Notes: generated from the sequence alone by a model not told the origin. DNA of 64,000 nucleotides from Ehretia macrophylla (GCA_037974665.1 CM075783.1:42927818-42991817), one strand, 5' to 3'. Shown: positions 24,601 to 36,563, numbered from the stretch's first letter. Numbers and translations: made by a program.

Positions 24601-25559
24601 ATGGTTGTTCTCTTCTATATTTGTAGCGTTTTTAGAAAAGGTTACCAAAGGAGATGAGGTGTCTCTTAGAACCTGTTGCTTGTGCTTGTGGCTGATGCTT
24701 GCTTACACCCACTATTCTTCTATACAACCGTGTGTTTTCATAATTGGGTAAAGGGTAAATTACAAAAGCATCCTCATTCGTCTAGTGTTTTATAAAAATT
24801 ATACGTTTAAATAAATTTAATCGTAAATTATATTTCATATAAGTGTGCAAATCGACAATTACAATAGAAGCCAAAGCTATTAGCTACAACGAGCAAGTTA
24901 TCGCTCAACAATGACTATAATTATGTGCTAGGCGATTATACATCGCACATATCGCCACTGTCCCATGATAGACCGATAGGCAACCCATGATTTAAGGACA
25001 CTTACTAAGGCTAGCACAATTGATTGGTTAGATAACTTCGAGTGAGAATCGAGAGTTAAATTGAGAGAGTAACAACTTAGACGATAGGATTTAATGGTTG
25101 ATAATGTTGAGATTGGGAATCGATAGGTCAACTACACGTCTCTTGCCAGTCTTTAACACAAATACGAGTTAATGAGTTATATTTTTAAATATGGTTATTG
25201 AATTATTGCGTATCATAAGGTCCAATGTATATTATATTAGCACAATACAAAAGGATTATTTTGCAATTTACTCTTGACAATTTTATGCCGCACTACTGTT
25301 GCTTGTATATGTCAGCTTCCTATTTATCTATGGTGACTGATATTTTGGTGAAACCCAAAAAGTTCATGGTGAATTTCATGCCGATAAGGGATACAGGGTT
25401 AATCAACATCGAGATTCTAGGAATGTGGACCATGGCTTTCATATCTAAGAATGGCTCTTAGATTGTCGTAAAGTTAGCACTCTATCAAATGGGGTACACC
25501 AAGTGAAAATTACTCAGATGAGAGATGAGATATTGATGATGATAACATCTTAGTGATGT
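24601..25559. other. Intergenic, no gene seen
   Basis: AT-rich. Short ORFs lack similarity to anything I recognise. Confidence 0.5.
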
Positions 25560-26310
25560 GGAGAAATTTATATAGTTAATTTCATTTAATGTTATGGTTA
25601 AAATTGAGTTTGGATCCATGGTCGAATTATGACGAGTCACTTAATTTTAATTGGCACGCAATGATTGGGCCAAGGCCCATATACAACACTACGAGTTGCG
25701 GCCTACTCTCGTAATGAGTCCATTAAAAGGCCTAGAATCCTCAGCTAAGTTCAAATGTCGACATTACCTTGGGTGGACTATTGACGATGAACCCAAGTAC
25801 GACCCGAACTCTATTGGGCGATAATGGATAGACAATCGAGAAGACACCTTGATTGATCGGTCTACTAAGAGCAGCAGACGATCGATAAACTCGCGATAAA
25901 GCCACACTTTCTGTTAAGGGATAAACAATCATGCACTCTTAGTAGTCCACTTGAGATACAAGTTCCAATGGTCAATGACTCTTGGCCTACCCACATCTAT
26001 AATAAGTCGTGCTTATGCAAGGAGAGGGTATTGAGTATTCGCCGCATCTAACAATACTCTTCATTTTCCCTCTTCATACCAACGGCCTACCCTTTGTATA
26101 TCGATATTGATTCTACGGCAGTCTCCTCAACCTTTACCATACTTACCCTATGCACTTCTATTATTTTCGATACACTACTGACTTGAGTGTCGGAGGGTCT
26201 TTAATCGGCATCACACCGGTGCCCCAAACTCACGTTATTTTATTATTTTTTGACCTTGTAGGTTGCTGGTGTCTGAAGATTTGTGATTGTGGATTTCGAT
26301 ATCTACACTT
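25560..26310 (+). mobile_element. LTR-like remnant of a plant retrotransposon
   Basis: The motif GACTTGAGTGTCGGAGGGTC followed by CACCGGTGCCCC is characteristic of the 3' part of many plant gypsy-type LTRs. Upstream, GGCCCATATACAAC and a CTATAATAAG TATA-like site fit an LTR promoter. No partner LTR, internal domain or clear target duplication is found nearby, so this is a solo LTR or fragment with approximate ends. Confidence 0.4.
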
Positions 26311-26399
26311 AGTGAAAAAAAACTTTATCTAATTTGGGTTGACTTCTCGTATTTCCACGAGACAAATCCTATTTAAAACGGTTTAGAATTACAGGAATT

Positions 26400-26630
26400 T
26401 AAGTGGGTGTTTGGCTTAACTTAAAAGAAAAAAAAAGCTTATAAGCCATTATAGATTCTCAAAACTAATGAAAAATAAGGAAGGATAGTTACGTAAATTA
26501 TCTGGTCAAAAATTTAGAGCTTATAAAGCTATTAAAGAAAAAAAAGTAAAAAGGGAGAAAGACAAGGGGAAGGGAGGAACTTTTGAAATAAGCTTCTTTT
26601 GAGCTTATAAGCCATCTTAGAAAATATCGA
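26400..26630. mobile_element. hAT-type MITE fragment
   Basis: It starts with GTGGGTGTTTGGCTTAACTT and contains inverted GCTTATAAGCCA segments typical of GGGTGTTTGGC hAT MITEs. The opposite terminus is not intact. Confidence 0.4.
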
Positions 26631-28080
26631 TAACAAATTTTTCAATGGTGAAAATTTGGTGGCAAAAGTTAGTATCTCCGATCAAAAGATTTTGAATTTA
26701 AATCTCTTATAATGGCCTTATCCCCTGCCCTCTTGACAATTGAAAGAAGTTATTAACTCAAAACAACTAATAAATTACTTTGACAAGTTTAAACTTTGTC
26801 TTAAGAGACCTAAAAACTAATTGTTAGAAAAAAAATTAAAACAAAGAATAAAATCAAAGTTTGTAATCGTCTCATTGATATAGATTTATTTGTTATGCAC
26901 TTCGTGTTTCTAACAAAAGGAAGAAGGACTCCAAGGGACCTAACTTAGCCACTAGCAGCCATTTGATCTAGCAGTATCATTCTCACTTTAAATACGAAAG
27001 ATTTTGAGACAAGTCTTGTGTATAATAAATATCTTAAGTAATATAATAGTTTAGACCTCCCTTAATTTTTTTTTTTAAAAGGACCTAACTTAGGCTTGGT
27101 CTTATATATTCATTACGCATATTTTGGTTTTTCATTAAAAAGTGACTTCATTTTTTCAGATTTTGTCTAGCTACTATACAGTAATGATGCTTATGCAACG
27201 AAACATTAAAAACTATAGGAAGGAGTTCCAGATGAAATAGCATATAGTCTTGGTGCTGCAGATTTTGTTAAGCAATATCATTTTCTGTTGCTAAATATAC
27301 ATATATATTTCAAAAGTCAATGATCATTTAAACAATTCAGATAAGAAGTATATTTATTTTTCTTATATTTTATCAGATATATATATATATAATCGTGATT
27401 CAAACTCAGAAAAATATTTATGATGGCTATAAAGCATGCAGTTGTTGGGATGAAAAATTCTAAAGATCAAAAAACAAAAGGTAAATCAAGAGGAGATCAA
27501 GAATAAAATCTTATCCATAGAGGTGAATATTATAAAGAAAATCTTATCATAAGGTTGGAAATATTATTATTTGCAATAGAGATTTGTCTCTTGAAGGCCT
27601 GCCAAGGAGTAGGTGGGCCCCTTCATCAAATTTGCTAGTTGGAAAACACATCAATTCTCCTGCATGAAGCAAATGGTAACAACTTTTAACACATGTGATT
27701 TTTACCTTTTAATCAGCTATTAAAGAGCAGCCGGAGTGCCAATCTCGATACTCATATCGCATGTTTTTCGAGAGGTAAATCGTAAACGAATTGATTAGTT
27801 AATTTTAGTATTTGTTGTCACTCAATTGGTTATAATACAGTTAGTCATTTACCTTTATTATTATCTATACTTTTGGAAAAAGATAAGCAGATAAGATGAT
27901 TAATATGTAATATAAGTCTACTTTCCTTATGTAAAAAAAAATAATCAGTGTACGAAATTTTTTTTATGTGTAACATTCGAAAAAAAATATTGAATCTACT
28001 TTAGAGCCTATTGTATTACTTAATTTTTATCCATTTTTTTTCATTCTTCTATCACTTTCGACTTGGCAATTAAAACATTG

Positions 28081-28120
28081 ATCCCTACAAGTTTTTTTTT
28101 TTTTTAATCATCCCTACAAG
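28081..28120 (-). mobile_element. Minimal poly(A) retroposon with 11-bp target duplication
   Basis: ATCCCTACAAG occurs at 28081-28091 and exactly again at 28110-28120. Between them is T14 followed by AATC, that is GATT plus A14 on the minus strand. Confidence 0.6.
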
Positions 28121-28383
28121 ATTAACGAGGCAGGTTCTTTCAAGAACAAACAAAAATGTGGCACATAGAGACGGCAGAAAACGTTTATAGCAAATTAAAC
28201 AATAAAACTTGTTCCGGAAAAAGACTAACGATTGATCGTGTTGTGAGAGGATGAATGTGAACACCACTCCTGTGCAGGGTTCACGTATATAAAAATTAAA
28301 TATATCTAACTATCGTTCTTGAGAGTGACCTTTTTACTAATTAACTTGCGTGACAGACTATATTTGACAACTTTTACGACATT

Positions 28384-28431
28384 AATCAAATCATAAGCCC
28401 GACCAAAAAAAAAAAAAATCAAATCATAAGC
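28384..28431 (+). mobile_element. Minimal poly(A) retroposon with 15-bp target duplication
   Basis: AATCAAATCATAAGC is repeated exactly at 28384-28398 and 28417-28431. Only CCGACC plus a run of A lies between. The non-A part resembles the GCCGAGC of the copy at 3618-3674. Confidence 0.65.
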
Positions 28432-31034
28432 AATCATATTAATTATATGTTTACAGAAATAATATGGGGCAATGTAATTAACACCTTTGCTCTTTATGGT
28501 ACTCTTAAAGCGAGTGAGGCTTTAAAGTATGTCTTAAACTTGACCAAGAATAATGATTGATAACTCTGGGAGAATCCTATCCTACTTTAATAATATTTCC
28601 TAAGCTCTATAATTGTAGTATAGAAAACTATAAACTATTCCACAATGAATAATTAATCTTGATTTGTTTATCCACATTTCTAGATTATGTCTTATTCGAG
28701 ATAGCTTTGGGTGTTGATGACCATATTGTGTGAAAAAATTAAATTTACTAACATTGAGGGAGAAACTAATCGTGCATGGCTAAAAAAATTATCCACATTT
28801 CAGTGAGATTGAGACTAGAAATAATGATATGTATATTGATCACCACATCAACAATCTCAAATTAGTTGAAACAAATTGGTTTTATTTATTTTTATTGATT
28901 TTAACATTCCTTTATTTCTCGTATGGACGAGATTTTATTTCATTGAACATTACTTATGTACCATACTCTTTCTAAATAAAACTGTGTGACTTGAGGAATA
29001 ATAAAAGAAAAAAAAAAGAAGGAAAAAAATAAAAATAAAAAAGAAGTAGAAGAACTCAGATTCCAAATGAACAAATTCAAAGTTGAAAAGAATCCTTTTG
29101 ATTCTTGAAGAATGAGGGGAAAAATAAATGGCTACAACTACCTATGCTCCCAGTGTGTCTAGTACATTAGAGGTGCGTTATTCACGGTCCTAATTAACCT
29201 CATGATTTAAATACAAGATTTTTTAATAATCTGAATTTGATACTATGTAAGCCGTCTACCTCATTTAAAAACGATTTAAACTTCTAGACAATAGTTTGTA
29301 TTCATTATGTATTATCTTTACCTTCTTCCTTATGTATATTCGAGATTCATTTAATTGAGTATTAGAGACACATATATCTAATATCAAAATGCTTGGTGAT
29401 TATCATAGGGTGGGTCTTTTTGTAAATTTTTATCACCCAGTAAGGTAGGAGAAATTTAAGGCCACAAGATGATGTCTCTTTGAAAAGTTCTCAATTCTGC
29501 CAAGAGAATGATAATGATGTTTCTCACCATGTCACCATTCTTATGAGAAGACACATCCACTGCTTCAAGGGAGGCTATGTTGTGGTTATGTTCAAAATTA
29601 TTCTCGGAAAAGTCTCATTCCGCATGTCTTTCTCCATAGAGTCATTTTCACCATTTTTTATTATTATTATTATAGGCTTAATCAATATGATAAGCGTATG
29701 ACATTATATTTAAAAAACATTAGAGGATTACATTATATCATATTCTTGCATTCATGATTTCACTAAAATAATTCTTTGCTTTGTGACATATAAATATATA
29801 TTGATTATTAAACAAACAATTAATTTTATGCTAGAATAGGTCTAAGAGGAACAATTATGAAGGGTTAGAAGGTGAATATGTGACATCTAACATTGTCGAA
29901 AAACGTGATATTAGTATAATTTATAAGGTAGTATTGTAAAATTAATGAATAACTCGAGTTAATAAACTTTTTTTTATCTAATTGATATATATTAAATTAG
30001 ATAGCTATTCTTTAACTTATAACGTGGGTATTGTTTCTAATTTTCAATTTGAAGTGTGAACAAGAAAGTGCGTTGAAGCTTTATTGCCTTGTCGGCAAAA
30101 GAAACTGTTATACATTACAAATATACCTGTATCTCACTTCTGTCCCAAAAATGCTTCGTGTATCACGTACGGCTCCTTAATTAGTTAGTTAATGTCAATA
30201 AGACTATTTGTTGTGTACGTATTCATCTTCCCCATTTTTAAGAATACCCTTATTTTCTAATAACTGAAAATACTATTAGAAAGTTCTTTGGGCTCATATT
30301 AAGATTTCGTAACACATGATATATCTCACCAGAAAGAGGTATAGTTCAGATTAATTAAGTATCAAATCGACCGAGATTGATTTTAAAGAAAAAGTTTTGA
30401 TTAAATTAAACTCGAGACGCAAACAAAGCTCTCACTGATACTCCAAACGTTACATTACTGAACTAACCCTTGGATTCGATTATCAAGAACAACCTTTCTC
30501 CTTTCTAGTTTGCTGCACCAAACACTGGTGTCACGAAAGGCTATATGGCTGTGTTGGGCCATTTGTGTCCCGTGGTGAAAGCCACTTAAGGATGGTCTGA
30601 TCGACAACACCTAGCTGTTTCTGAGTCAGTGCGTGGTGGTCCTGTGTTTAATCTATGAAGAGATCAAAGTAGGTCACCACTTGAAGGACACGTTATTTTT
30701 AGTAAAAATGTGCTTAAAAAATTGCTGGAAAAATTGGTGATCGAATTCTAATAATTAAGTTTTCATGTAAAAAAGAAAAAAGAAAAAACTGGGCTTCAAC
30801 AATTTGCTCTTAACATAAATGAATGATTTTTTTTTAATATATATATATATATATATATGATGGTGCTTATTCCAAGGGGATAAAGTGCAAAAGAACTCGT
30901 GTTAACAATTTTGCACATTAGATCTTGCATTACCGAAATAAATTTTAATTTTTCAGACTCCACGTGCAATGGCAAATTCATTTTCATATGAGTAGAGACT
31001 AATTTATTTATTTTTTAAAAATATGTTTATTTTT

Positions 31035-31135
31035 AAGGTATTCTTAGATTAAAAAATTAATTTAGACCCCGTTGAATTTTTATTTATTTATATACTAATC
31101 CTAAATTGTGTGATTTTAACATAATTCCCGAATTA
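31035..31135 (+). repeat. Dispersed repeat family, partial copy
   Basis: Carries the core TTAGATTAAAAAATTAATTTAG with ACCCCGTTGAA, a partial member of the family seen complete at 31923 and 33260. Confidence 0.5.
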
Positions 31136-33259
31136 CCCCTCACTGGTGGAAGATTTACTACCCTATTTGTTTAGTAATTATTAGATGATTGTACGACAGG
31201 TGTAATATATAACAAAATTGGTTTGTACCCAAAAAAAAGAAAGAAAAAAAAAGAGGTTAGACAGAATTTGCTGAACAAATAGATGTAAAGCATGTGCCAC
31301 AGGTATATATAATGCATTAAATTTCATAGGTGAGGCTAAGATACCCAACAAGCATCTTGTAATTGTGGAAATATTGAAATGGAAACATGATCATTATCTT
31401 AGAAGATACTCGAGCCCTAAGCTTGTCATTTCAATCCTTGTCTACAAAGCTTTTACCACACAATGCACCGACGGAGCCTTGCCTTTCAAGTATGGCATAT
31501 TAGTTTTATTGATTTGGAGCAGTCAGGGCATATCGTTATACCATGAGATTTAATTATAGTTTTGATTTAATACGTATTACTTAATTAGAGTGAGTTATTT
31601 ATCATTAAAAAAAATAAAAAAATAGATGTATGGCATGTTCCAGTGCTGGTTGCTTGGAAACACATCAATTCTGCAGCTTAGATGTCACACAACTGCATGT
31701 TTGATTCATCTGATTATCAAATCTGTCAAAGAAACCATCCAATGATCCGCGTTGCCTATAGAGCTGAGCAAGCAACAATATCTTTAGAATATTCAATCAT
31801 TTTATGTGCGTGCAATAACGACCGTCATATAATAACAGATCAATTGCTAGTTTATCATATGATAGGCTAAAACTCCACCATGTTTCAAGAGTTTGTTCTG
31901 GGTAGTGTTGGTTTCAAGTATAGGCGGATGTATTTCCGGGTCTAGGAGATTGTGGTTTCGTACTAAGTTTGAGAGTATAATTATTATAATAAGTAAGTTG
32001 AGGTTGTATTTAAATTACTTTTAGGCTGAAAATCAATTTAGATTCCATTGAAAAATGTTACCTATGAGTGTCAAATTGCATGTGTGTGATTTTAGACCCC
32101 ACTAAATAAAAATTCTAGATTTGTCCTTGTTCGATCTCAAATTTGAGTAAAGGAGAAGAGTGGTGTCAAATAGCCAACAATCAGCGTACATATTGTTGAA
32201 TACTTAAAATCTGCTAACAACAAGGATAATCTTACTAAGAATAAGTCGTCATGAGATTGTTATATTCTTAGTAGTAATATATAATCAACCCTACTTAGTA
32301 GAGCCGAGTCAAACTCAAAGGTCAGTGAGTGTACTCATATAGTAAGAGACGTCTAATATAATAATTATTTTTTTTTACTAATTTTTTTTTTTTCTAATTG
32401 AGGATGTACTTGTACATGTGACTCAATCTGCTTGTGAGATAAGATTAGTTAGATTTGTTTTAATATATGAGACGTTATTCCATTAAAGGTGTAAATTTGT
32501 CTTATAAACGACCGTAAATGTAAGCCTACACGTTAAGATAGAGCCCATAATTTATATATAGAATGTCCAGACATTTTGAAAATTTTTCATAAAGGTGCAT
32601 GCGTGTCTCTTGGACTTTGTCACATAATCACGTTAGGTGCTTAAGATACAAATCAAATTGAATGAAAGCATTTATAATGTACGACAACAACTTCTTTAGG
32701 TACATAAATGCTAGTTTTCTAAAAGAAATTAGTTGTATAAAGTGACGTGCACGACAAGGCATGCATGAAGACCTCAATATAAAATACCAACAATTCATGG
32801 ACTTGGATTCCATTTCAGATATATAATATTCCTTTCCACTATTTGAATGAAATTAAATACGTAAAACATTTCTTCTATTATAAGATGCATTAATGTGTTA
32901 CTTTTGACTTACGGAACAGCAAAACATGTTAAACTTAGCAAACGTGTTACTTTTAAATCACGCCCAGAAAGATTGCCCAGCACGAAAAGGTATGGTTTAA
33001 AGACAAGGTTGATGGTCAAAGTTTTTTGTGTGATTTTAATACTATGGTTAAACGGCAAAGAATTGTCGTCATGTGACTTGAAAATTATGGGTTGGAATAG
33101 TAAAAATAACTTATTGTAAAAATATAAAAAAAAAAACAGACTAAAAATGGTCCAACAGGATTTCATTAAAATTGCATATCATACGCATGCATTGCCTTCT
33201 CAGTGCCATAGTTCATTCTTAAGTACGAAAACGTAAATGCATCCATACAACTGAGCACT
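31136..33259. other. Intergenic, no gene seen apart from a repeat copy
   Basis: AT-rich without a recognisable gene. The dispersed repeat at 31923-32126 lies inside. Confidence 0.5.
31923..32126 (+). repeat. Dispersed GGCGGATNTA-type repeat, about 200 bp
   Basis: It starts GGCGGATGTAT, has the middle core TTTTAGGCTGAAAATCAATTTAG..CATTGAAAAA, and ends TTAGACCCCACTAAATAAAA then CTAGATTTGTCC. The same layout occurs at 33260-33430 and in part at 13.7, 16.4, 17.0 and 31.0 kb. It is non-coding, SINE- or MITE-sized and of uncertain class. Confidence 0.6.
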
Positions 33260-33430
33260 GGCGGATCTAGTCTTGGGCCAGTGGTGGCTACACACAAGAA
33301 AATATTTAAAAACTTTATATATTTTCAGTTAAAAATATTAATTAGTCCCTGTTGAAAAAAAAAATAATTTAAATAGTTAAAAAAAATACATTTTAATCTC
33401 TAATAAAAAGAATTTTCGGATTCACTTCTG
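33260..33430 (+). repeat. Dispersed GGCGGATNTA-type repeat, second near-complete copy
   Basis: It starts GGCGGATCTAG, has the middle core TTTTCAGTTAAAAATATTAATTAG..CTGTTGAAAAA, and ends with AAAAAGAATTTTCGGATTCAC. It is alignable with 31923-32126. Confidence 0.6.
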
Positions 33431-34037
33431 CAATTGAAGACCCATAAGCAAATTGGTTCATGATAAAAGTGACCTCGAAAAATAGCCCAATTAGAATTCT
33501 CCTTTGCCGAGTGGTTGAAATAGTCCAAGATGGGCACAGAAAGCCTGCAATAAATTAGACCATCCTACAAAACCAAGTTGGTGCCTTTTCTTGTAAAAGC
33601 ATTGGGCTATATCCATTACAGAGATGGACTATAACGGGCCATTTGCCTCACATTCTTTTGACTTATTGGGCTCGATCTTGTTTTAATATGTTAGAAAACG
33701 ATCTGTAGAAACACTAGTTAAAAGGTGTGATGTATGCAGGTTGTATCGTGAGAAAGGGTAGAGAAGGATATAACCTAATTTCATAAATGCTTTGGTTCTT
33801 ATTTCCTTTTTTAATTTTTTTAGTAGCTATGAAATGACTTTTATAACTATTTTGGAGATTTAGTAAGTCAAAGCTTTGATCATTAAAATAAAATAAATAT
33901 CAAGGATTCCAAATTCGACAAGGATTCCAACTCGGATTAGTACTCTTTAATCCAAATTGGAAATGAATTTCCAAGTCTTTATAAATTAAGAGATTTAGAT
34001 TCTCTCTTAACGAAAAAGCTGAGCAAGTAAAGCAACA
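33431..34037. other. Upstream region of the intact F-box gene
   Basis: Holds the promoter of the F-box gene. The last about 150 bp (AATTCGACAAGGATTCCAA onward) are shared with the upstream region of the decayed paralogue at 61.4 kb. Confidence 0.5.
33978..33987 (+). promoter_or_regulatory. TATA box of the intact F-box gene
   Basis: TTTATAAATT lies about 50 bp upstream of the start codon and is followed by a short A-rich leader. Confidence 0.5.
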
Positions 34038-35246
34038 ATGTCAACGGATCCTGTCAGCCCCTTGAAACAAGATTTGCCGGACGATGTCAAGCTGGAAATT
34101 CTCTCCAGATTGCCCGTAAAATCACTTGTAAGATTTAGCTGTGTCTGCAAATCATGGTATGATCTTCTCAAGAATCCAATTTTCATCAGACAGCACTCTC
34201 ATAACTTTGCTTCAATAGATAACGATTGTTACCTCCTGTGCCATTATCATCCCTGTACAGACACAACTGAATTTTCATTGCTTTCTCACGCAACAAGAAA
34301 ACGCACACCAATAGCAAAACCATGTCCAGGACAACTTGGAGTCATGGGTTCTTACAATGGGTTGGTATGTGTAACTAAAATCAATAGTGCTTTCACGTTT
34401 GGCAATACTTTTATGTTGCTAAACCCTGCTTTAAGTGAAATCAAAGTGGTACCACCTATATATCATAGTCCGAAATCGAATTATAAGCAGTCCAAATCTA
34501 TCTGTGTATGTGTTGGATTCGGTTTCGATGCAGAAACTGCAGACTATAAAATAGTGAGGGTAGAGCAATTTATGGATTCATTCGAGGTTTTGATGACTCG
34601 TGTTGATATTTACTCGTGTAATAATGATTCTTGGAAGAGGTTCAGTGTTGATACCAACGTTATACTTGAAAAATTCAAAGTTGGAGAGTTTTGGAACAAT
34701 TCTATATTCTTCTATGCCATGGATCGTATGAATATTGCTTCATTCAATTTTGCAAATGAAACATTCAGCACCGTGAGGATTCCAGGCATTGGTCCGATGA
34801 TCAAATGGTTCCAACTCGACGAGTGGAAAGACCATCTTGCATTTATATGCTCCGGTGGGACAGAGGATGAACACATTGAGATATGGATTATGAGAGAGAA
34901 TAATTCTTGGACTAAAGAATATAGTTACCATCATCACGTGGGTCGTATGCGTCAATTTTCAAGCAGAAAAAATGGTGGTGATTTTGTTCTACTAGGTCGA
35001 GATCATACAATCCATTCATATGATGAAACTACCAAGACAACTTTTGAAGTTGTTGACATTCCAGATTGCAATGTCTGCGCGATTACTCGCTACAAGGAGA
35101 GCCTGATGACAATTAACGGGAAGAAAATGGCAAAATTGACAAGTTCCTCTCAACGTTGGAATGTACCCTGGATTCTAATTGTCATGTTCGCTTCAATTTA
35201 TTTCTGCATAGTAGGTGTTGGAATTATGTTGAAACGATTAGATTAA
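34038..35246 (+). CDS. F-box protein with F-box-associated domain and hydrophobic tail
   Basis: Single exon, 402 aa. The F-box spans about residues 12-50 (LPDDVKLEILSRLPVKSLVRF..CVCKSWYDLL) and would bind SKP1 in an SCF ubiquitin ligase. The F-box-associated (FBA) region spans about 95-370, with typical GSYNGLVCV, FMLLNPALSEIKVVP, VGFGFDAETADYKIVRV, VDIYSCNNDSWK and YKESL motifs that would recognise the substrate. The last 30 residues are unusual: a 21-residue hydrophobic stretch (about 378-398, WILIVMFASIYFCIVG..) then KRLD, which reads as a C-terminal membrane anchor. The split paralogue shares the preceding TSCSQGWNAP-type segment but stops after RKIW, and the decayed paralogue lacks the segment. 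MSTDPV is the common family start. No lesions are visible and the substrate is unknown. Confidence 0.9.
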   Translation: MSTDPVSPLKQDLPDDVKLEILSRLPVKSLVRFSCVCKSWYDLLKNPIFIRQHSHNFASIDNDCYLLCHYHPCTDTTEFSLLSHATRKRTPIAKPCPGQLGVMGSYNGLVCVTKINSAFTFGNTFMLLNPALSEIKVVPPIYHSPKSNYKQSKSICVCVGFGFDAETADYKIVRVEQFMDSFEVLMTRVDIYSCNNDSWKRFSVDTNVILEKFKVGEFWNNSIFFYAMDRMNIASFNFANETFSTVRIPGIGPMIKWFQLDEWKDHLAFICSGGTEDEHIEIWIMRENNSWTKEYSYHHHVGRMRQFSSRKNGGDFVLLGRDHTIHSYDETTKTTFEVVDIPDCNVCAITRYKESLMTINGKKMAKLTSSSQRWNVPWILIVMFASIYFCIVGVGIMLKRLD

Positions 35247-35945
35247 ACAGAAGATGGGTTAGACAGTTGGGAGTAGAATACCTTGTGTGCGTCTTTTGTC
35301 CTGTGCACGAAATTCTCATTAAAGTGGCTGTACATGTTTTTCTTCAATTAGAATCCTAAGATGTAATAACTAGTGATTCCTTTTCTATTTTTCTAGTCCA
35401 AGGAATTTTATCCTTTCTTGTTTCTACCCGAGTATATACAGACCGAAATCTACTTTTACTTTTTTACTATTTGCGGTGAGAATTCTTGTATATCTCTCAA
35501 GATGAGTATCATCTTATACGATTTTTCAATGTGTGGCAAAAATCACCTTCAGTAATTAATATGACAATGTATTTGCGGGTTACATGAACTAAAACCCTAA
35601 TTAGTTCCTGATCTTGCCGTATGTAATTCATGAAGTGAGAGATTTGAGAGAGAGAGATAGAAAGTATGTGCTACTCTTTAGTTCAGTGTACGAAAGTCTT
35701 ATTACTCAGAGTTCAAGAAAGGGCCGATATCCTAATATTTTAATTAATCATAAGAGCAAAAGTACAGACTGCTAATATATACTTTGGAAATCACCTTTTG
35801 ATATACAGTTATTTATACTGGATTAATCCTAGTTTTGAAATAGTATCAAAAGCAGTCACCAGAAAAATTGTTCATTAATACAAAGATGCAATTACATGCA
35901 ATTCAAGCCACTGAGCACCCTGGAGGAAAAAAGAAACCTGTAATC
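35247..35945. other. F-box 3' flank and spacer to psbY
   Basis: The first about 180 bp are alignable with the 3' flank of the decayed F-box copy (TTAGAATCCTAAGA.GTA..A then TAGTGATTC), so the 3' UTR was duplicated too. A short GAGAGA tract follows. No other gene is seen. Confidence 0.55.
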
Positions 35946-36563
35946 TCACTGAGATCTCATCTTGTTGATCTGGTTCAAAGCTGGCTGTAAAATGTTGTAA
36001 AGCACCCAAAGAATTGCTGGGGTGACAACAAACAATAGAAGCTGGCCTCTGTTATCACTTGTGGCATCAGCTAACATGGCAATTTCATCAGCTGAAGCTT
36101 GTGGGGTGTTCATGAACCCCGATGCAGCCAATCCACCTAGTCCAAGCCCTATGATGATCCCTTTGCTGCTCCTCATTCTGTTGATCTGGTTAAGTGCTGG
36201 TTGAAGAATGTTGAAAAGCACCCAAGCTATGGCTGGAACAAGTGGTAGCAGAAGCGCGAGGCCGCGGTTATCACCCTCGGCTAGATCAGCAATCTGTTGT
36301 GCTGCCAAGGCTGCATCAGATGTGGTTAAAGTTGAGAAAATGGCACCAGCAATGGCTGTTCCTGCTAGTGAAGTTGAAAACATGTTTGAGTTCTTATCTG
36401 AGACCATTGATGATGTTGCTGTTAGCCCCTTGGGGAGATTTTGCATGGAAAGAAGAGAGGTTGGTTTTGTGGTTGGCTTCAAAGGGTTAAAAGCTTTAGG
36501 GTGGCTGTTAGTGGTGAGGCACTTGGCATTAAGGATAGCCATTGTTGCAATGGTTGCGGCCAT
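35946..36563 (-). CDS. psbY: Photosystem II core complex protein PsbY precursor, chloroplast
   Basis: Single exon, 205 aa. Residues 1 to about 50 are a Ser/Thr/Lys-rich chloroplast transit peptide. A hydrophobic thylakoid-targeting segment (about 65-88) ends in ALAA. The first mature PsbY (about 89-133) has EGDNRGLALLLPLVPAIAW and FNILQPALNQINRM. A second hydrophobic leader (about 136-158) ends in ASA. The second mature PsbY (about 159-205) has SDNRGQLLLFVVTPAILW and YNILQPALNQINKM. The two-in-one polyprotein is the known nuclear PsbY design: processing gives two single-helix thylakoid proteins bound near cytochrome b559 of photosystem II. The gene sits between two F-box family members without a functional link. 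It appears intact. Confidence 0.96.
   Translation of the reverse strand: MAATIATMAILNAKCLTTNSHPKAFNPLKPTTKPTSLLSMQNLPKGLTATSSMVSDKNSNMFSTSLAGTAIAGAIFSTLTTSDAALAAQQIADLAEGDNRGLALLLPLVPAIAWVLFNILQPALNQINRMRSSKGIIIGLGLGGLAASGFMNTPQASADEIAMLADATSDNRGQLLLFVVTPAILWVLYNILQPALNQINKMRSQ

Larger units (their letters stand above)
26640..31030. other. Long gene-free AT-rich region
   Basis: No protein gene recognised over more than 4 kb. It contains AT dinucleotide tracts (27377-27392, 30839-30858), many A/T homopolymers and two minimal poly(A) insertions listed separately. ORFs here are short and of low complexity. Confidence 0.5.

Noticed and set aside
29480-29701. 73-codon ORF in the gene-free region
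   Set aside because: No similarity, promoter or splice context, and low-complexity ending. It is expected by chance.
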